Source of the DNA: an uncultured bacterium
GTDB taxonomy: Bacteria > Planctomycetota > Planctomycetia > Pirellulales > UBA1268
NCBI GenBank assembly: GCA_937959175.1
Contig: CALGAS010000186.1
Span: 1 to 14,418, forward strand
Direction of reading: 5' to 3'
Length of the DNA stretch: 14,418 nt
A program made the position numbers and the translations under genes. The notes beneath the pieces were generated by a model. The model was not told where the DNA came from, searched no databases, and saw nothing but the letters and a program-made list of their open reading frames with translations. Positions 1 through 7,402 of this stretch are shown piece by piece. Position 1 is the stretch's first letter. The number at the start of each line of letters is the position of its first letter.

Positions 1-120
1 CAGGTTGATCGGATCGGCCAGCCGCGCCGCCAGGTCAAAGGCCTTGCGGATGCCTGACGAATCGAAGGCCGCGGCGCGGCGGGCAACCGCTGCCCGCGGC
101 CGGCCGGAGTGGTCGCTCAT
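1..120 (-). CDS. PLP-dependent class I/II aminotransferase, N-terminal fragment
   Basis: The first 40 codons of a gene that continues beyond the left edge. The ATG is at 118-120 on the minus strand. The translation contains SSGIRKAFDLAARLADPINL, which resembles the beginning of aspartate/alanine-type aminotransferases of fold type I, where a segment of the form 'SGIRK.FDLA..L.DPINL' precedes the glycine-rich substrate-binding loop. Family members are cytosolic and transfer amino groups between amino acids and 2-oxo acids using pyridoxal phosphate. The catalytic lysine and most of the protein lie outside the window, so the substrate cannot be assigned. It starts 23 bp after the stop of the upstream thioredoxin-like gene on the same strand, so the two are probably co-transcribed. 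Family assignment is fairly secure from this short motif; the specific function is unknown. Confidence 0.6.
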   Translation of the reverse strand, partial: MSDHSGRPRAAVARRAAAFDSSGIRKAFDLAARLADPINL

Positions 121-143
121 CCGCCCGCAGCCCTCGCCCTCTT

Positions 144-1334
144 TCAGCCGGCGTCCTTGAACAGCTCGGCCAGCCGCTGGCCGAGTTTCTCGCCCCGGAC
201 GTCGAGCGTGATCACGTTGCCGTCGCGGCCGATCAGGACGAACTGGGGAATTCCGCTGATTCCGTAGAACTCGGCCAGAGGATTGCCACCCCCGGCGTCC
301 CCCTCGTGGAGGACGGGCCAGGGAATCTTCCGCTCGGCCACGAACGCCTCGAGGGCGGCGCGATCTTGGTCGAGGCTGATGCCGACGATCTCGAAGCCCT
401 TGTCGTGATACTTTTCGTACTCGGCGAGCATGTTGGGAATCTCGGCGACGCAGGGGCCGCACCAGGTCGCCCAGAAGTCGACGAGCACGACCTTCCCGGC
501 CAGGGTCGCCGGATCGAAAGCCTGCCCATTGAGGAGGGTGCCGCTGATCTCCATCGGGTTGCCCGGCAGCGACATGAACCGCAGTTTGCCCTCGAAGGCC
601 TTGGAGAGGCCGCGAATGCGGTCGTTGCTGCTCGTCTCAAAGATCGGGCCGAAGGTCTTCATCGCCGCCACCGCCGCGTCGCTGCCCCCGGGGATTTGCT
701 CGAGGGCCTGCACGAACTGCATGGCCATCGCAGCGGTCTGGGCGTCGTTTGGATCAGCCTTGAGGAGGTCGCCGGCCTTGGTCACGAGGGCGTCGGCGTC
801 GCTGAAATCCCGCGTCTCCAGCATCTCCTGCACGTCCATGACGACCATCATCCGCTTGGCCTCGCGGGCCATCGGCTCGACGCCGCTCTCGATCAGCCTG
901 GTGGCGAAGGCCTCCATGTCGGCCGCTGCATTTTCCACCCCCAGCCGCCCGAGCATCGCCAGGCTCTGAAGCTTGAGCCGGGAGGCTTCGGCCACCAGAG
1001 CGGCGTCGTCCTTGGCCTCCGTCAGAATCCGGTCAGCCGCCTTGACGGCAACCTGCGACACATCCCGGAAGTAGTTCATCATCTCTTGCTGGGAACGCGG
1101 CTGCCGCTTCGGCGGCATCAGGCTGCCGACAAACTCGATCAGTTCCTGGGGACTGGCATCGGCCGGCAGCTCGGGGACCGTCAGCGGGCCGTCGGCGTCG
1201 GCCGGAGTCGCGGGCGGTTCGGCCACGGGCTGGCCGTGGGCGGGGATGCCGGCCCCGATCGCGAGCAGCATGAGTAGGGAAGCAAGACCGCGATATCCGA
1301 CAGCCGGGACAGCCGGCAGGGCAGGGGAGCGCAT
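144..1334 (-). CDS. TlpA-family membrane-targeted thioredoxin-like protein
   Basis: A 396-aa thiol-disulfide oxidoreductase of the TlpA/ResA type, expected to act on the periplasmic side of the membrane. Residues 15-33 form a hydrophobic segment (signal peptide or anchor) followed by a Pro/Ala-rich linker. Residues of roughly 57-255 are mostly helical, with no motif I recognise. The thioredoxin domain begins near residue 258; WCGPC has its redox cysteines at 292 and 295, and the cis-proline motif GIPQF is near 363. The family usually reduces apocytochrome or other exported thiols, but the partner here is unknown. The frame is open to a GTG at 1370. I prefer the ATG at 1334 because it has GAGGA four bases upstream and directly precedes the signal-like segment. 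It lies 115 bp downstream of the Cys-rich lipoprotein gene, which may be a substrate (inference), and 23 bp before an aminotransferase gene. Confidence 0.9.
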   Translation of the reverse strand: MRSPALPAVPAVGYRGLASLLMLLAIGAGIPAHGQPVAEPPATPADADGPLTVPELPADASPQELIEFVGSLMPPKRQPRSQQEMMNYFRDVSQVAVKAADRILTEAKDDAALVAEASRLKLQSLAMLGRLGVENAAADMEAFATRLIESGVEPMAREAKRMMVVMDVQEMLETRDFSDADALVTKAGDLLKADPNDAQTAAMAMQFVQALEQIPGGSDAAVAAMKTFGPIFETSSNDRIRGLSKAFEGKLRFMSLPGNPMEISGTLLNGQAFDPATLAGKVVLVDFWATWCGPCVAEIPNMLAEYEKYHDKGFEIVGISLDQDRAALEAFVAERKIPWPVLHEGDAGGGNPLAEFYGISGIPQFVLIGRDGNVITLDVRGEKLGQRLAELFKDAG

Positions 1335-1338
1335 GAAG

Positions 1339-1343
1339 TCCTC
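1339..1343 (-). promoter_or_regulatory. Shine-Dalgarno sequence of the TlpA-like gene
   Basis: GAGGA on the minus strand, four bases before the ATG at 1334. It favours this ATG over the in-frame GTG at 1370, which would add 12 residues before the signal segment. Confidence 0.55.
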
Positions 1344-1367
1344 AGATGGGAGAAGGGGGCGGTTCAA

Positions 1368-1382
1368 CACAGGTCGCCTGTG
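1368..1382. other. Small perfect inverted repeat upstream of the TlpA-like gene
   Basis: CACAGG (1368-1373) and CCTGTG (1377-1382) are separated by three bases, in the 114-bp gap between the Cys-rich lipoprotein gene and the TlpA-like gene. No T-run follows on either strand, so it does not look like an intrinsic terminator. It could be an operator, a leader hairpin or chance. Confidence 0.3.
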
Positions 1383-1448
1383 GACCGCTGAAGCCTACTC
1401 CCCGCGGCAAGCAAGGGGCAACGGGACGCGGTCGCCCCGCGGCCACGC

Positions 1449-2876
1449 CTAGTGGACGAGCGTGCGAAATCGAACGAAACCGCTCGCGCCCGCCGGGAGC
1501 GGCTCGGTCAGCCGCCAGGTGAGCACCACCGAGCCGTCATCGCCGGTCTCAGTCGCGAACTCGGCCGGCAGGCTGCAGGCGGGGGAGTCGGGCACGAGCG
1601 TGAGCCGCTCGGGGAGGGCGTCGGCCAGCACGATCCCGGTCAGCGGGCGGTCGCCGGAGTTGAGCATGTAGATCATGAAGTCGATCTCCTCGCCCCGCCG
1701 GGCGGTGTCGGTGCCGGCCCGCTTGCAAAGCGTCAGCTCGGACCGGCCCGGGGATTCGAAGCGGAGCGTCGCCGTTCCCCGGTCGGCAGCCACCACCTGG
1801 GCCGCCTGCTCGTCGACCAGGACGTTGGCCGCCTTGATGCAAGTCCAGGCCACTGGCACATCGAAGCCGACCTCGACGTGGGGCCGCTGCCGGCGGCGGG
1901 CCTGCTCGAGCTGGTCGATCGCCAGCCGGGCCGCCGGACCCTCGAGCCCGCGATCCTCATCGGGCAAGAGTGACTGATCGACCGCCAGCGGCGCGAGCCG
2001 CTCCTGCAGCGCGACGCCCGGCAGCGCCTTGCGGGAGGCTTCGGGGGCGATGTTCTGCACGCTGCCCCAGACCGGCTGCCGCTCGACCTCGAGCGCGACG
2101 AGTTCTTCAGTGGTGATCCCGCCCGGCCCCACGGGAGCGGCGTCTTCGAACGGACGAATCACCTCGCGGACGGCCGCGAAGCGGGGTGCGTAGACACAGG
2201 CACAGTTCGAGGCGACGACCTCGACGCGGTCGGCATCAGGGCCATCATCGGCCGGCTGGTAGCGGGCGACCGTGTCGCCGGCGGTGAGATTCGCGAGGCC
2301 AACGCGGCCGGTTGCCTTGGCCGGAGCGCCGTGGTCGTCGCCGTCGCAGACGAGGCAGGGGCGGATCACCGGAATCGCCGGCTGGCAGGGGGGGCAGAAG
2401 ACCGGCTGGCAGCCGCCGGGCTGGCACTGCCCTGACCGACACATGCCGGTCGGGCAGCGGGCGGCGGACGAACCGGCCAGGACGGGATGGCGGGGCGGGC
2501 AGCCGGCCGGACCGCAGCGGCCCGGCCGCATGGCGAGCCGGGGCAGGGGAGGGGCGGGGGCCTCGAGGGCGGTCGGAACGATGCGACGCTCCTCGTCCGC
2601 GGCCTCTGGCAGCGGTGTCGCGGCGACTGCCGGGCGGGCAGCGGGCGGCTCGGGGCGCCGGGTCGCCGGATCGGCCAGGTCGGTGAAGGCGGCGGTCAGC
2701 GAGTCGTCGGCCCTGGCCGCCGGGATGACGTCGGCCGGCAGCACCGTGATTGCCGTGGCCGAGGTGGCCAGCGGGGTGGTGATCGAACGGCACGAGCAGA
2801 GGATCAGGCTGGCCGTCGCAATCGCTGCGAGGCGGAGCCAGCGGAGACGGCGGTGGCCAGGACAGCCGGGCATCAT
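1449..2876 (-). CDS. Cys-rich lipoprotein with C-terminal DUF11-like domain
   Basis: A 475-aa predicted lipoprotein. The N-terminus has basic residues, a hydrophobic stretch (16-26) and the lipobox-like LCSC with the lipidated Cys at 29. Residues 40-118 are Ala/Pro-rich. Residues 121-177 carry ten cysteines, many exactly five residues apart (141, 146, 151, 156, 161) and ending in CPPC and CLVC pairs. A further pair lies at 225 and 227. Residues of about 381-475 look like a DUF11 'conserved repeat' domain: the 'GEEIDFMIYMLNSGD.PLTGIVLADALPERL' pattern and a beta-rich C-terminus. DUF11 domains occur in surface proteins, including the chlamydial Cys-rich OmcB. A disulfide-linked envelope role is inference. 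Its ATG overlaps the preceding stop as ATGA, indicating translational coupling with the upstream exported protein. It is the last gene of a three-gene envelope cassette. Function unknown. Confidence 0.85.
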   Translation of the reverse strand: MMPGCPGHRRLRWLRLAAIATASLILCSCRSITTPLATSATAITVLPADVIPAARADDSLTAAFTDLADPATRRPEPPAARPAVAATPLPEAADEERRIVPTALEAPAPPLPRLAMRPGRCGPAGCPPRHPVLAGSSAARCPTGMCRSGQCQPGGCQPVFCPPCQPAIPVIRPCLVCDGDDHGAPAKATGRVGLANLTAGDTVARYQPADDGPDADRVEVVASNCACVYAPRFAAVREVIRPFEDAAPVGPGGITTEELVALEVERQPVWGSVQNIAPEASRKALPGVALQERLAPLAVDQSLLPDEDRGLEGPAARLAIDQLEQARRRQRPHVEVGFDVPVAWTCIKAANVLVDEQAAQVVAADRGTATLRFESPGRSELTLCKRAGTDTARRGEEIDFMIYMLNSGDRPLTGIVLADALPERLTLVPDSPACSLPAEFATETGDDGSVVLTWRLTEPLPAGASGFVRFRTLVH

Positions 2877-3559
2877 GGCACGCTCCCGGGAGCAGGAAGA
2901 CGGTTGCCGATCACCACTTCCGCCACCGGATCACCCAGCGTGCGGGCGACCTCGAAGGCATCGTCGCCCGGCTTGACGTCAAACCAACCGGCAGGCACGA
3001 GCGTCGGCTCTTCGGGCTCGCAGGCGACGTAGACCACCCGCCGCACCAGCGAGCCATCGAGGGCGGCGGTGAGATCGTTTTCGTCGATCACGATCTCGAC
3101 CGGGAACCGCCAGTCCATCCCGGCCGGCGTCGCCATCCTCGCCAGCACCCGCACCGACGGGAAGAGTTCCGCACCTGGCTGCCCGGGAATGCCGCCGATC
3201 CGCAGCCGGTAGGCATGGCCCACCACCAAGCCGATTCGCAGCGGGCCCTGGCGAAGTGGAGACCAGCCAGCGGCCGTCTCGATCGAGATCCGCATCCCCG
3301 CCGGCCCCCGAATCTCGACCGGCTGGACGTCGAGCGGGAGCGTCGACGCCGGTCGCGGCATCGGTTCCGGATGGGGACCGGGCTGAAGTCGCCCGGGGGC
3401 GCCAATCGCTCCCGGTGCCTCAAAGGCGGCGAATCGTTGGGTCGGCTCTGCCGCGACGGCCTGGGGGAGACTTCCCACCAAGGCTGTCCCGACAAGTCCG
3501 ACGATCGCCAGCAGCCCTCGGGCGAACTGCAGCACGGTCCCTGTCCGGAAAAGGTTCAC
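2873..3559 (-). CDS. Exported protein of unknown function, paralogue of the upstream lipoprotein
   Basis: A 228-aa protein with a clear Sec-type signal peptide: basic start, hydrophobic residues 14-31, and a likely cleavage site around AVA-AEP (residues 35-39). A Pro-rich linker (45-82) leads to a beta-rich domain (about 88-221). That domain aligns by eye with residues 106-244 of the lipoprotein gene just upstream: GM(R/Q)I, YRL(R/K)I, an ELFPS/ELYPS block, a D-E-x-D-L block, VVYV/VVYL and a final IGN. I do not recognise the family and assign no function. I chose the GTG at 3559 because it places the signal peptide at the N-terminus. The frame stays open to a TTG at 3640, but that extension would read through a GC-rich hairpin (3616-3634). 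No good Shine-Dalgarno is visible for either start. The stop overlaps the next ATG by four bases. Confidence 0.8.
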   Translation of the reverse strand: MNLFRTGTVLQFARGLLAIVGLVGTALVGSLPQAVAAEPTQRFAAFEAPGAIGAPGRLQPGPHPEPMPRPASTLPLDVQPVEIRGPAGMRISIETAAGWSPLRQGPLRIGLVVGHAYRLRIGGIPGQPGAELFPSVRVLARMATPAGMDWRFPVEIVIDENDLTAALDGSLVRRVVYVACEPEEPTLVPAGWFDVKPGDDAFEVARTLGDPVAEVVIGNRLPAPGSVP

Positions 3560-3615
3560 GATGTCGTTTGAATCTGGGGCGGGGGTGGTGGTGGCTCCTT
3601 CATCGCGGCCGCGGC

Positions 3616-3634
3616 CTCCCGGCCGGGCCGGGAG
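3616..3634. other. Intercistronic hairpin in the envelope cassette
   Basis: Perfect 8-bp stem: CTCCCGGC (3616-3623) pairs with GCCGGGAG (3627-3634) around a three-base loop. It sits in the 115-bp gap between the first and second genes of the cassette. On the minus-strand transcript no U-run follows, so it is more likely an mRNA processing or stability element, or a leaky attenuator, than a terminator. Confidence 0.45.
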
Positions 3635-3674
3635 CGGCAAGAATCTTGGACGCGGCTCGGCCGCCGGCCCGGGG

Positions 3675-4946
3675 CTAGTCCATCGGCTCCGGCGGGCAGG
3701 GCAGCTCGTTCATCGAGCCGGGCACGATCGTCCCTGGGCCGAGGGCGTCGGGATCCGGGCCGCCGTTGCCGACGAAGCGGGTCCGCGATTCCGGCGGCTG
3801 CTTGAGCTTGATGTGGGGCACGTCCTGCCGCTCGGCGAGGTAGGCATGGCGAGCCGGCTTCGGATAGCTCAGGCCCGGATACTGCTGGACATGGAGGCCC
3901 AGCGACTTCGACGGGGGCGGCAGATGCACCTTCGTGTGATTGGTGATGCTGTGCCGTTGCAGGCCGGCAGGCACGCCGAGCGGAATGTGGGCCGGCCCAG
4001 GCAGGCCGATCGGTGTGCCAACCTGCGGCATGCCGTACTCAGGAGCCGTCATGCCGGCCACGAAGGCGGGGGGCAGCTGCGAGGGATCGCCGCCGCAGGG
4101 CATGCCCAGGGGGCCGCCCACGCCGCAGGCTCCGGCACCGCCGGGTCCACCGGGACCGCCGGCGAGGGGCATGGCAACACCACCGGCAGCGGCGCCCGGG
4201 GCCTCGAGATCCTTGTTGCCGATCCGGATGATCGCCAGGATCGAGCCGCGGCGGTCGGCTTCCACCACCGGATCGACGCCAGGATCGAGCCGCGTGCTGA
4301 CGAGCGTCTCCACGCCGGCCACGGCCAGTTCCTGATACTCAGCATCGGGCAGGTAGACCACCTTCGTGACAAAGTTGCCGGTGGTCACCTGGTCGAGGTC
4401 TTCGTCGGTCAGCTGAAAGGGGACGGCGTTGTGGGCCAGATAGGCAGCCGTCCGTGGGGTGACCGGGGCAACCTCGAGCGATGGATACAGTTCGATGCCC
4501 TCGTGGCCGAGAATGTCGGTGATCTTGAGCCGGTAGATCGCCCCCTGCGGGAAGTCGTAGCGGCCCGGCGCGATCAGCGGCTCGGAATCGAAGCCGCCCA
4601 TCGCGGTAACGTCCCAGCGAATCTGCATCCCGTCGGGACCGACGAAGCCGACCTGGGACGTCGGTGCCATCCCGACCATGCCGAGGCCACCGGGTCCGCC
4701 ACCGCCGCCAGCCGCCGCGATGCATTCCTCGTATGAAGCCGGGGCGATGATGCCCGGGCCGGGGCCCTCGACGCCCGGGCCGGGATGCTGGAGCATCGCG
4801 GCCGGCGGGAGGACGTTGGTGTGCGGTGTGGCCGTCGGGCGGAGCTGAGCCAGCCCGGTGAACGGCGAGTTGGCGGGGATGTGGCAGCCGGTCAGGGCGG
4901 CCGCGAGGGACATGCCGACGAAACCCTGCAGACGTCGGTTGGTCAT
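3675..4946 (-). CDS. Gly/Pro-rich lipoprotein of unknown function
   Basis: A 423-aa predicted lipoprotein. A short signal peptide ends in the lipobox LTGC, with the lipidated Cys at residue 21. Residues 80-90 are a Gly-run linker. Residues 106-244 hold a beta-rich domain shared with the exported protein encoded immediately downstream, with IYRLKITDILG (137-147), IELYPSLEV (151-159) and IIRIGNKD (239-246). Residues 251-290 are Gly/Pro/Ala-rich low complexity. The C-terminal 130 residues are Pro/His/Gly-rich without recognisable motifs, ending in PCPPEPMD. I do not recognise the family; a surface or cell-envelope structural role is inference. The ATG at 4946 is chosen over an in-frame TTG at 4955 because GGAGG stands nine bases before it. 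It is the first gene of the minus-strand cassette, divergent from the LolA-like gene. Confidence 0.85.
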   Translation of the reverse strand: MTNRRLQGFVGMSLAAALTGCHIPANSPFTGLAQLRPTATPHTNVLPPAAMLQHPGPGVEGPGPGIIAPASYEECIAAAGGGGGPGGLGMVGMAPTSQVGFVGPDGMQIRWDVTAMGGFDSEPLIAPGRYDFPQGAIYRLKITDILGHEGIELYPSLEVAPVTPRTAAYLAHNAVPFQLTDEDLDQVTTGNFVTKVVYLPDAEYQELAVAGVETLVSTRLDPGVDPVVEADRRGSILAIIRIGNKDLEAPGAAAGGVAMPLAGGPGGPGGAGACGVGGPLGMPCGGDPSQLPPAFVAGMTAPEYGMPQVGTPIGLPGPAHIPLGVPAGLQRHSITNHTKVHLPPPSKSLGLHVQQYPGLSYPKPARHAYLAERQDVPHIKLKQPPESRTRFVGNGGPDPDALGPGTIVPGSMNELPCPPEPMD

Positions 4947-4955
4947 AGCGTGCAA

Positions 4956-4960
4956 CCTCC
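4956..4960 (-). promoter_or_regulatory. Shine-Dalgarno sequence of the lipoprotein gene
   Basis: GGAGG on the minus strand, nine bases before the ATG at 4946. It is one of the strongest ribosome binding sites in the window and sets the start of the envelope cassette. Confidence 0.6.
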
Positions 4961-5017
4961 AGTGCGGTTTTCCGGCATGGGCCGGTCAGCCCCGAATCCG
5001 TACACTCCGAACGCGAT

Positions 5018-5075
5018 GTCCGGCAGCACGCTTCGTGGCGGTAAAAATCACCTTCTGTGCATCGTCCTGCCGGAC
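5018..5075. other. Long-range inverted repeat in a divergent intergenic region
   Basis: GTCCGGCA (5018-5025) is the exact reverse complement of TGCCGGAC (5068-5075). Inside it, GCAC (5026-5029) can pair with GTGC (5057-5060), extending the helix after a small offset. It lies between the divergent lipoprotein gene (start 4946) and LolA-like gene (start 5117), so it could be an operator or a structured leader. No convincing -10/-35 pair is visible for either gene. Confidence 0.35.
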
Positions 5076-5116
5076 CCCGTTTCTTTGGCAAAACCGAAAT
5101 ATTCACCGCGACCGCC

Positions 5117-6097
5117 ATGACCGTCAGCCTTTTCGGTTCGCCCAGACTGCCAGTCCTGCCGGCTCGTCCGGCAATCACCGCTGGTGGGCTGCTCCTCGCC
5201 GCGATGATCCTGGCGGGGCTGGCCGCGGATGCGGCCCAGAGCGTCTACAGCCCGGGTGCGGCTCGGGGGGCCGGCGGGGCGGCGGGCCCTGAAGAGGCGG
5301 CGGCCCAGGCGGAGCGGATCGTGGCCAGCAGTCTGGCTCGGATCGGGCGGGCCGAGTCGGTGTCGCTGAAGCTGCGGCAGCGGGTTCGGATCGGCGATCG
5401 GGTCCTGGTGGGAGCCGGCCGCTATTTGCAGGCAGGGCAGGGGGAGGAGCAACGATTCCGCCTCGAGACGACGCTCACCTGCGACACCGAGTCGTTCACC
5501 GTCACCGAGGTCTCCGACGGGCTCTTCTGCTGGCTCAACCGCTCGGCCGGCGAGAAGGAGATCACGCTCCATCGGATCGACGTCCAACGGGTTCGCTCGC
5601 AGCTCGAAAAACTCGGGGCGGCCGATCCTTCGGATACCGCTCCCTATCTCGGCGGCCTGCAGCGGAACCTCTGGTGGACCAGGCAATGGTTTCGATTCAC
5701 CACCGCGACGGCGGCCGAACTCGATGGGCGGCCGGTCTGGATCGTCGACGGCGAGTGGCCTGCGGGGGCGGTCGTCGCGCTCTTGCCGGAACTGGAATCG
5801 GCAGCGGCCGAACCGGATGGCCTGCAGCCCGAGGATCTCCCCGACGGCGTTCCCTGGGCGGTCCGCTTCACGATCGGGCGGGACGATCTGCTTCCCCGGA
5901 GGATCGAGTTTCTCGCCCGCCCGGGGCCGCGGCCGGTCGAGCCCGGTCCGATCGAACCGATCGCCGTGGTCGAGTTGCTCGAGATCGAGCTCGATGGCCC
6001 GGTCGATGCGACGGCCTTCTTCTATCAGCCGGCCGCCGAGGGCCTGATCGATTTCACCGAGTACTGGGTCAGCACGCTGGGCCTGATGCGGCCCTAG
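5117..6097 (+). CDS. Exported protein, LolA/DUF2092-like
   Basis: A 326-aa exported protein. Residues 20-38 form a hydrophobic signal or anchor, followed by an Ala/Gly linker. From about residue 63 the pattern (an AERIVASSLARIG helix, then alternating beta strands such as VSLKLRQRVRIGDRVLVGAGRYL, and a late strand/loop 'ELDGPVDATAFFYQP') resembles the LolA/LolB-type half-barrel seen in outer-membrane lipoprotein-sorting and DUF2092-like proteins. Such folds bind lipids or lipoproteins in the periplasm. No catalytic motif is visible, and this assignment rests on overall pattern only. The ATG at 5117 is preferred over an in-frame GTG at 5057 because the signal segment then lies close to the start; neither has a clear Shine-Dalgarno sequence. 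It is divergent from the envelope cassette, and its stop abuts a four-hairpin element before convergent pdxA. Confidence 0.6.
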   Translation: MTVSLFGSPRLPVLPARPAITAGGLLLAAMILAGLAADAAQSVYSPGAARGAGGAAGPEEAAAQAERIVASSLARIGRAESVSLKLRQRVRIGDRVLVGAGRYLQAGQGEEQRFRLETTLTCDTESFTVTEVSDGLFCWLNRSAGEKEITLHRIDVQRVRSQLEKLGAADPSDTAPYLGGLQRNLWWTRQWFRFTTATAAELDGRPVWIVDGEWPAGAVVALLPELESAAAEPDGLQPEDLPDGVPWAVRFTIGRDDLLPRRIEFLARPGPRPVEPGPIEPIAVVELLEIELDGPVDATAFFYQPAAEGLIDFTEYWVSTLGLMRP

Positions 6098-6211
6098 CAG
6101 ACTGTGGAACAAGTCTGCCGCCGCAGGATGCGGCGATCGGCGACCCCCAAAAACCTCGGCTTTTTGGGGAGTCGCTCACGTGGAAAAAGGCCATGGAGGG
6201 CTTTTCCCACG
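6097..6211. repeat. Array of four consecutive hairpins between convergent genes
   Basis: Four back-to-back inverted repeats fill the gap between two convergent genes. (1) GCAGACT 6097-6103 with AGTCTGC 6112-6118, perfect 7 bp. (2) CGCCGCA 6119-6125 with TGCGGCG 6129-6135, perfect 7 bp, three-base loop. (3) GCGAC+CCCC+AAAAA 6140-6153 with TTTTT+GGGG+GTCGC 6161-6175, 14 bp with one bulged A at 6170. (4) CGTGG+AAAAG 6179-6189 with CTTTT+CCACG 6201-6211, with mismatches. The A/T blocks lie inside the stems rather than after them, so this is not a textbook intrinsic terminator. It may act as a bidirectional transcription barrier, or be a REP/MITE-like dispersed repeat. The structure is certain; the class is inferred. 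Confidence 0.6.
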
Positions 6212-6216
6212 GGCAG

Positions 6217-7284
6217 CTAGAGTCCGCCGGCCGCAACAATCCGACGGGCGGCCTCGATCGCGGCCAGCAGGCTGGCAGGGTCGGCCTTGCCGCGGCCCAC
6301 GATGTCGAAGGCGGTGCCGTGGGCGACGCTGGTCCGCACGATCGGCAGCCCGAGGGTGACGTTCACCGCCCGGTGCATGCCGAGGAGCTTGACGGGGATG
6401 TGGCCCTGGTCGTGGTAGAGGGCGACGACGCCATCGAAGGCTCCCGCAAAGGCCTTCGCAAACAGCGTGTCGGCGGGCAGTGGACCGGCGACGTCGAGAC
6501 CCTCGGCAGCCAGTCGGGCGACGGCCGGCTCGATGAGCCGCGACTCCTCGTCACCGAACAGGCCGCCTTCGCCACCGTGCGGATTGAGGGCTGCCACGGC
6601 CAGTCGAGGCGAGCGGCCGAGCAGGGCGGTGAGCCCGGCAGCCAGTCGCCGACCGGCCGCGGCGATGCCCTCCGAGGAGAGCCGCTCGAGGGCCGAGCGC
6701 AGCGATTCGTGGAGCGTCGCATGGACCACTCCCAGATCGGTGCGGCCGCCGGCTCCGGGGAGCCAGAGCATCATCGAGGCCGCCGCGTCAGGCAGCCCGC
6801 AGGCTCGAGCAAGGAGTTCCGTGTGGCCTGGCACGTCGTAACCGGCCGCGTGGAGGGCCTCCTTGTGGAGCGGGCCGGTGACGATCGCCGCGGCCCGCCC
6901 AGCCAAGACGGCCTCCGCAGCGGCTTCGACGGCCGCTGCGGAGGCCCGGCCACCAGCAGCCGAGATAGTGCCGTCTTCGATTTTTACGGTGGCGTTGTCG
7001 GCAGTGACAGGCCGGCCGGCATCGGTCATCTGGCCGGGAGCGACGACAAGAAGCTGGCCCGGCTGCGAGGGCCGGGGATCGGCAAGGTCGACCGTCTCGA
7101 TGGTGGCGGCTGGAAGCCCCCGCCGACGGTCGAGCACGCCGGCCAACAGGTCGGCATCGGCCACGACCCGCAGCCTCGCCCCGCGGTGCGCGACAGCTTG
7201 GCTCCAGGCCAGCGACACGACCTCCGGGCCGATCCCGGCCGGGTCGCCGCAGGTGAGCAGGAGGAGGGGGGCGGCGGTTGCCAT
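6217..7284 (-). CDS. pdxA: 4-hydroxythreonine-4-phosphate dehydrogenase (PdxA)
   Basis: A 355-aa cytosolic enzyme, close to the usual family length of about 330. PdxA oxidises 4-phosphohydroxy-L-threonine with NAD(P)+ in the DXP-dependent route to pyridoxal 5'-phosphate. Visible family motifs are GDPAGIGPE (13-21), TGPLHKEAL (136-144), PGHTE (152-156), LNPHGGEGG (233-241), GPLPADTLF (267-275), YHDQGHIPVK (290-299) and VNVTLGLPIVRTSVAHGTA (307-325). The metal-binding histidines by alignment with E. coli PdxA are probably 192, 236 and 291. The frame stays open far upstream, but the ATG at 7284 places the GDPAG motif at its normal distance from the N-terminus. It is divergent from a membrane-protein gene. 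Related enzymes of the PdxA2 group act on phospho-sugar acids, so the substrate is probable rather than proven. Confidence 0.93.
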   Translation of the reverse strand: MATAAPLLLLTCGDPAGIGPEVVSLAWSQAVAHRGARLRVVADADLLAGVLDRRRGLPAATIETVDLADPRPSQPGQLLVVAPGQMTDAGRPVTADNATVKIEDGTISAAGGRASAAAVEAAAEAVLAGRAAAIVTGPLHKEALHAAGYDVPGHTELLARACGLPDAAASMMLWLPGAGGRTDLGVVHATLHESLRSALERLSSEGIAAAGRRLAAGLTALLGRSPRLAVAALNPHGGEGGLFGDEESRLIEPAVARLAAEGLDVAGPLPADTLFAKAFAGAFDGVVALYHDQGHIPVKLLGMHRAVNVTLGLPIVRTSVAHGTAFDIVGRGKADPASLLAAIEAARRIVAAGGL

Positions 7285-7298
7285 TGGCCTGATGATAC

Positions 7299-7326
7299 TT
7301 TCCGGGATCCTGCGGATCGCTATAAA
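7299..7326 (+). promoter_or_regulatory. Possible promoter of the four-helix membrane protein gene
   Basis: TATAAA at 7321-7326 is a rare AT-rich hexamer in the 118-bp divergent gap and could serve as a -10 box. The best partner at 16-bp spacing, TTTCCG (7299-7304), is a weak -35. It would place transcription start about 70 bases before the ATG at 7403. Confidence 0.3.
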
Positions 7327-7402
7327 TGGGTGGCGGGCGTTTGTGCCGGGCTCGCCTTTGCCTCTGCCCGCCTCCTGCCTCGCCCCGCGGTCGCCGCCAC
7401 GC

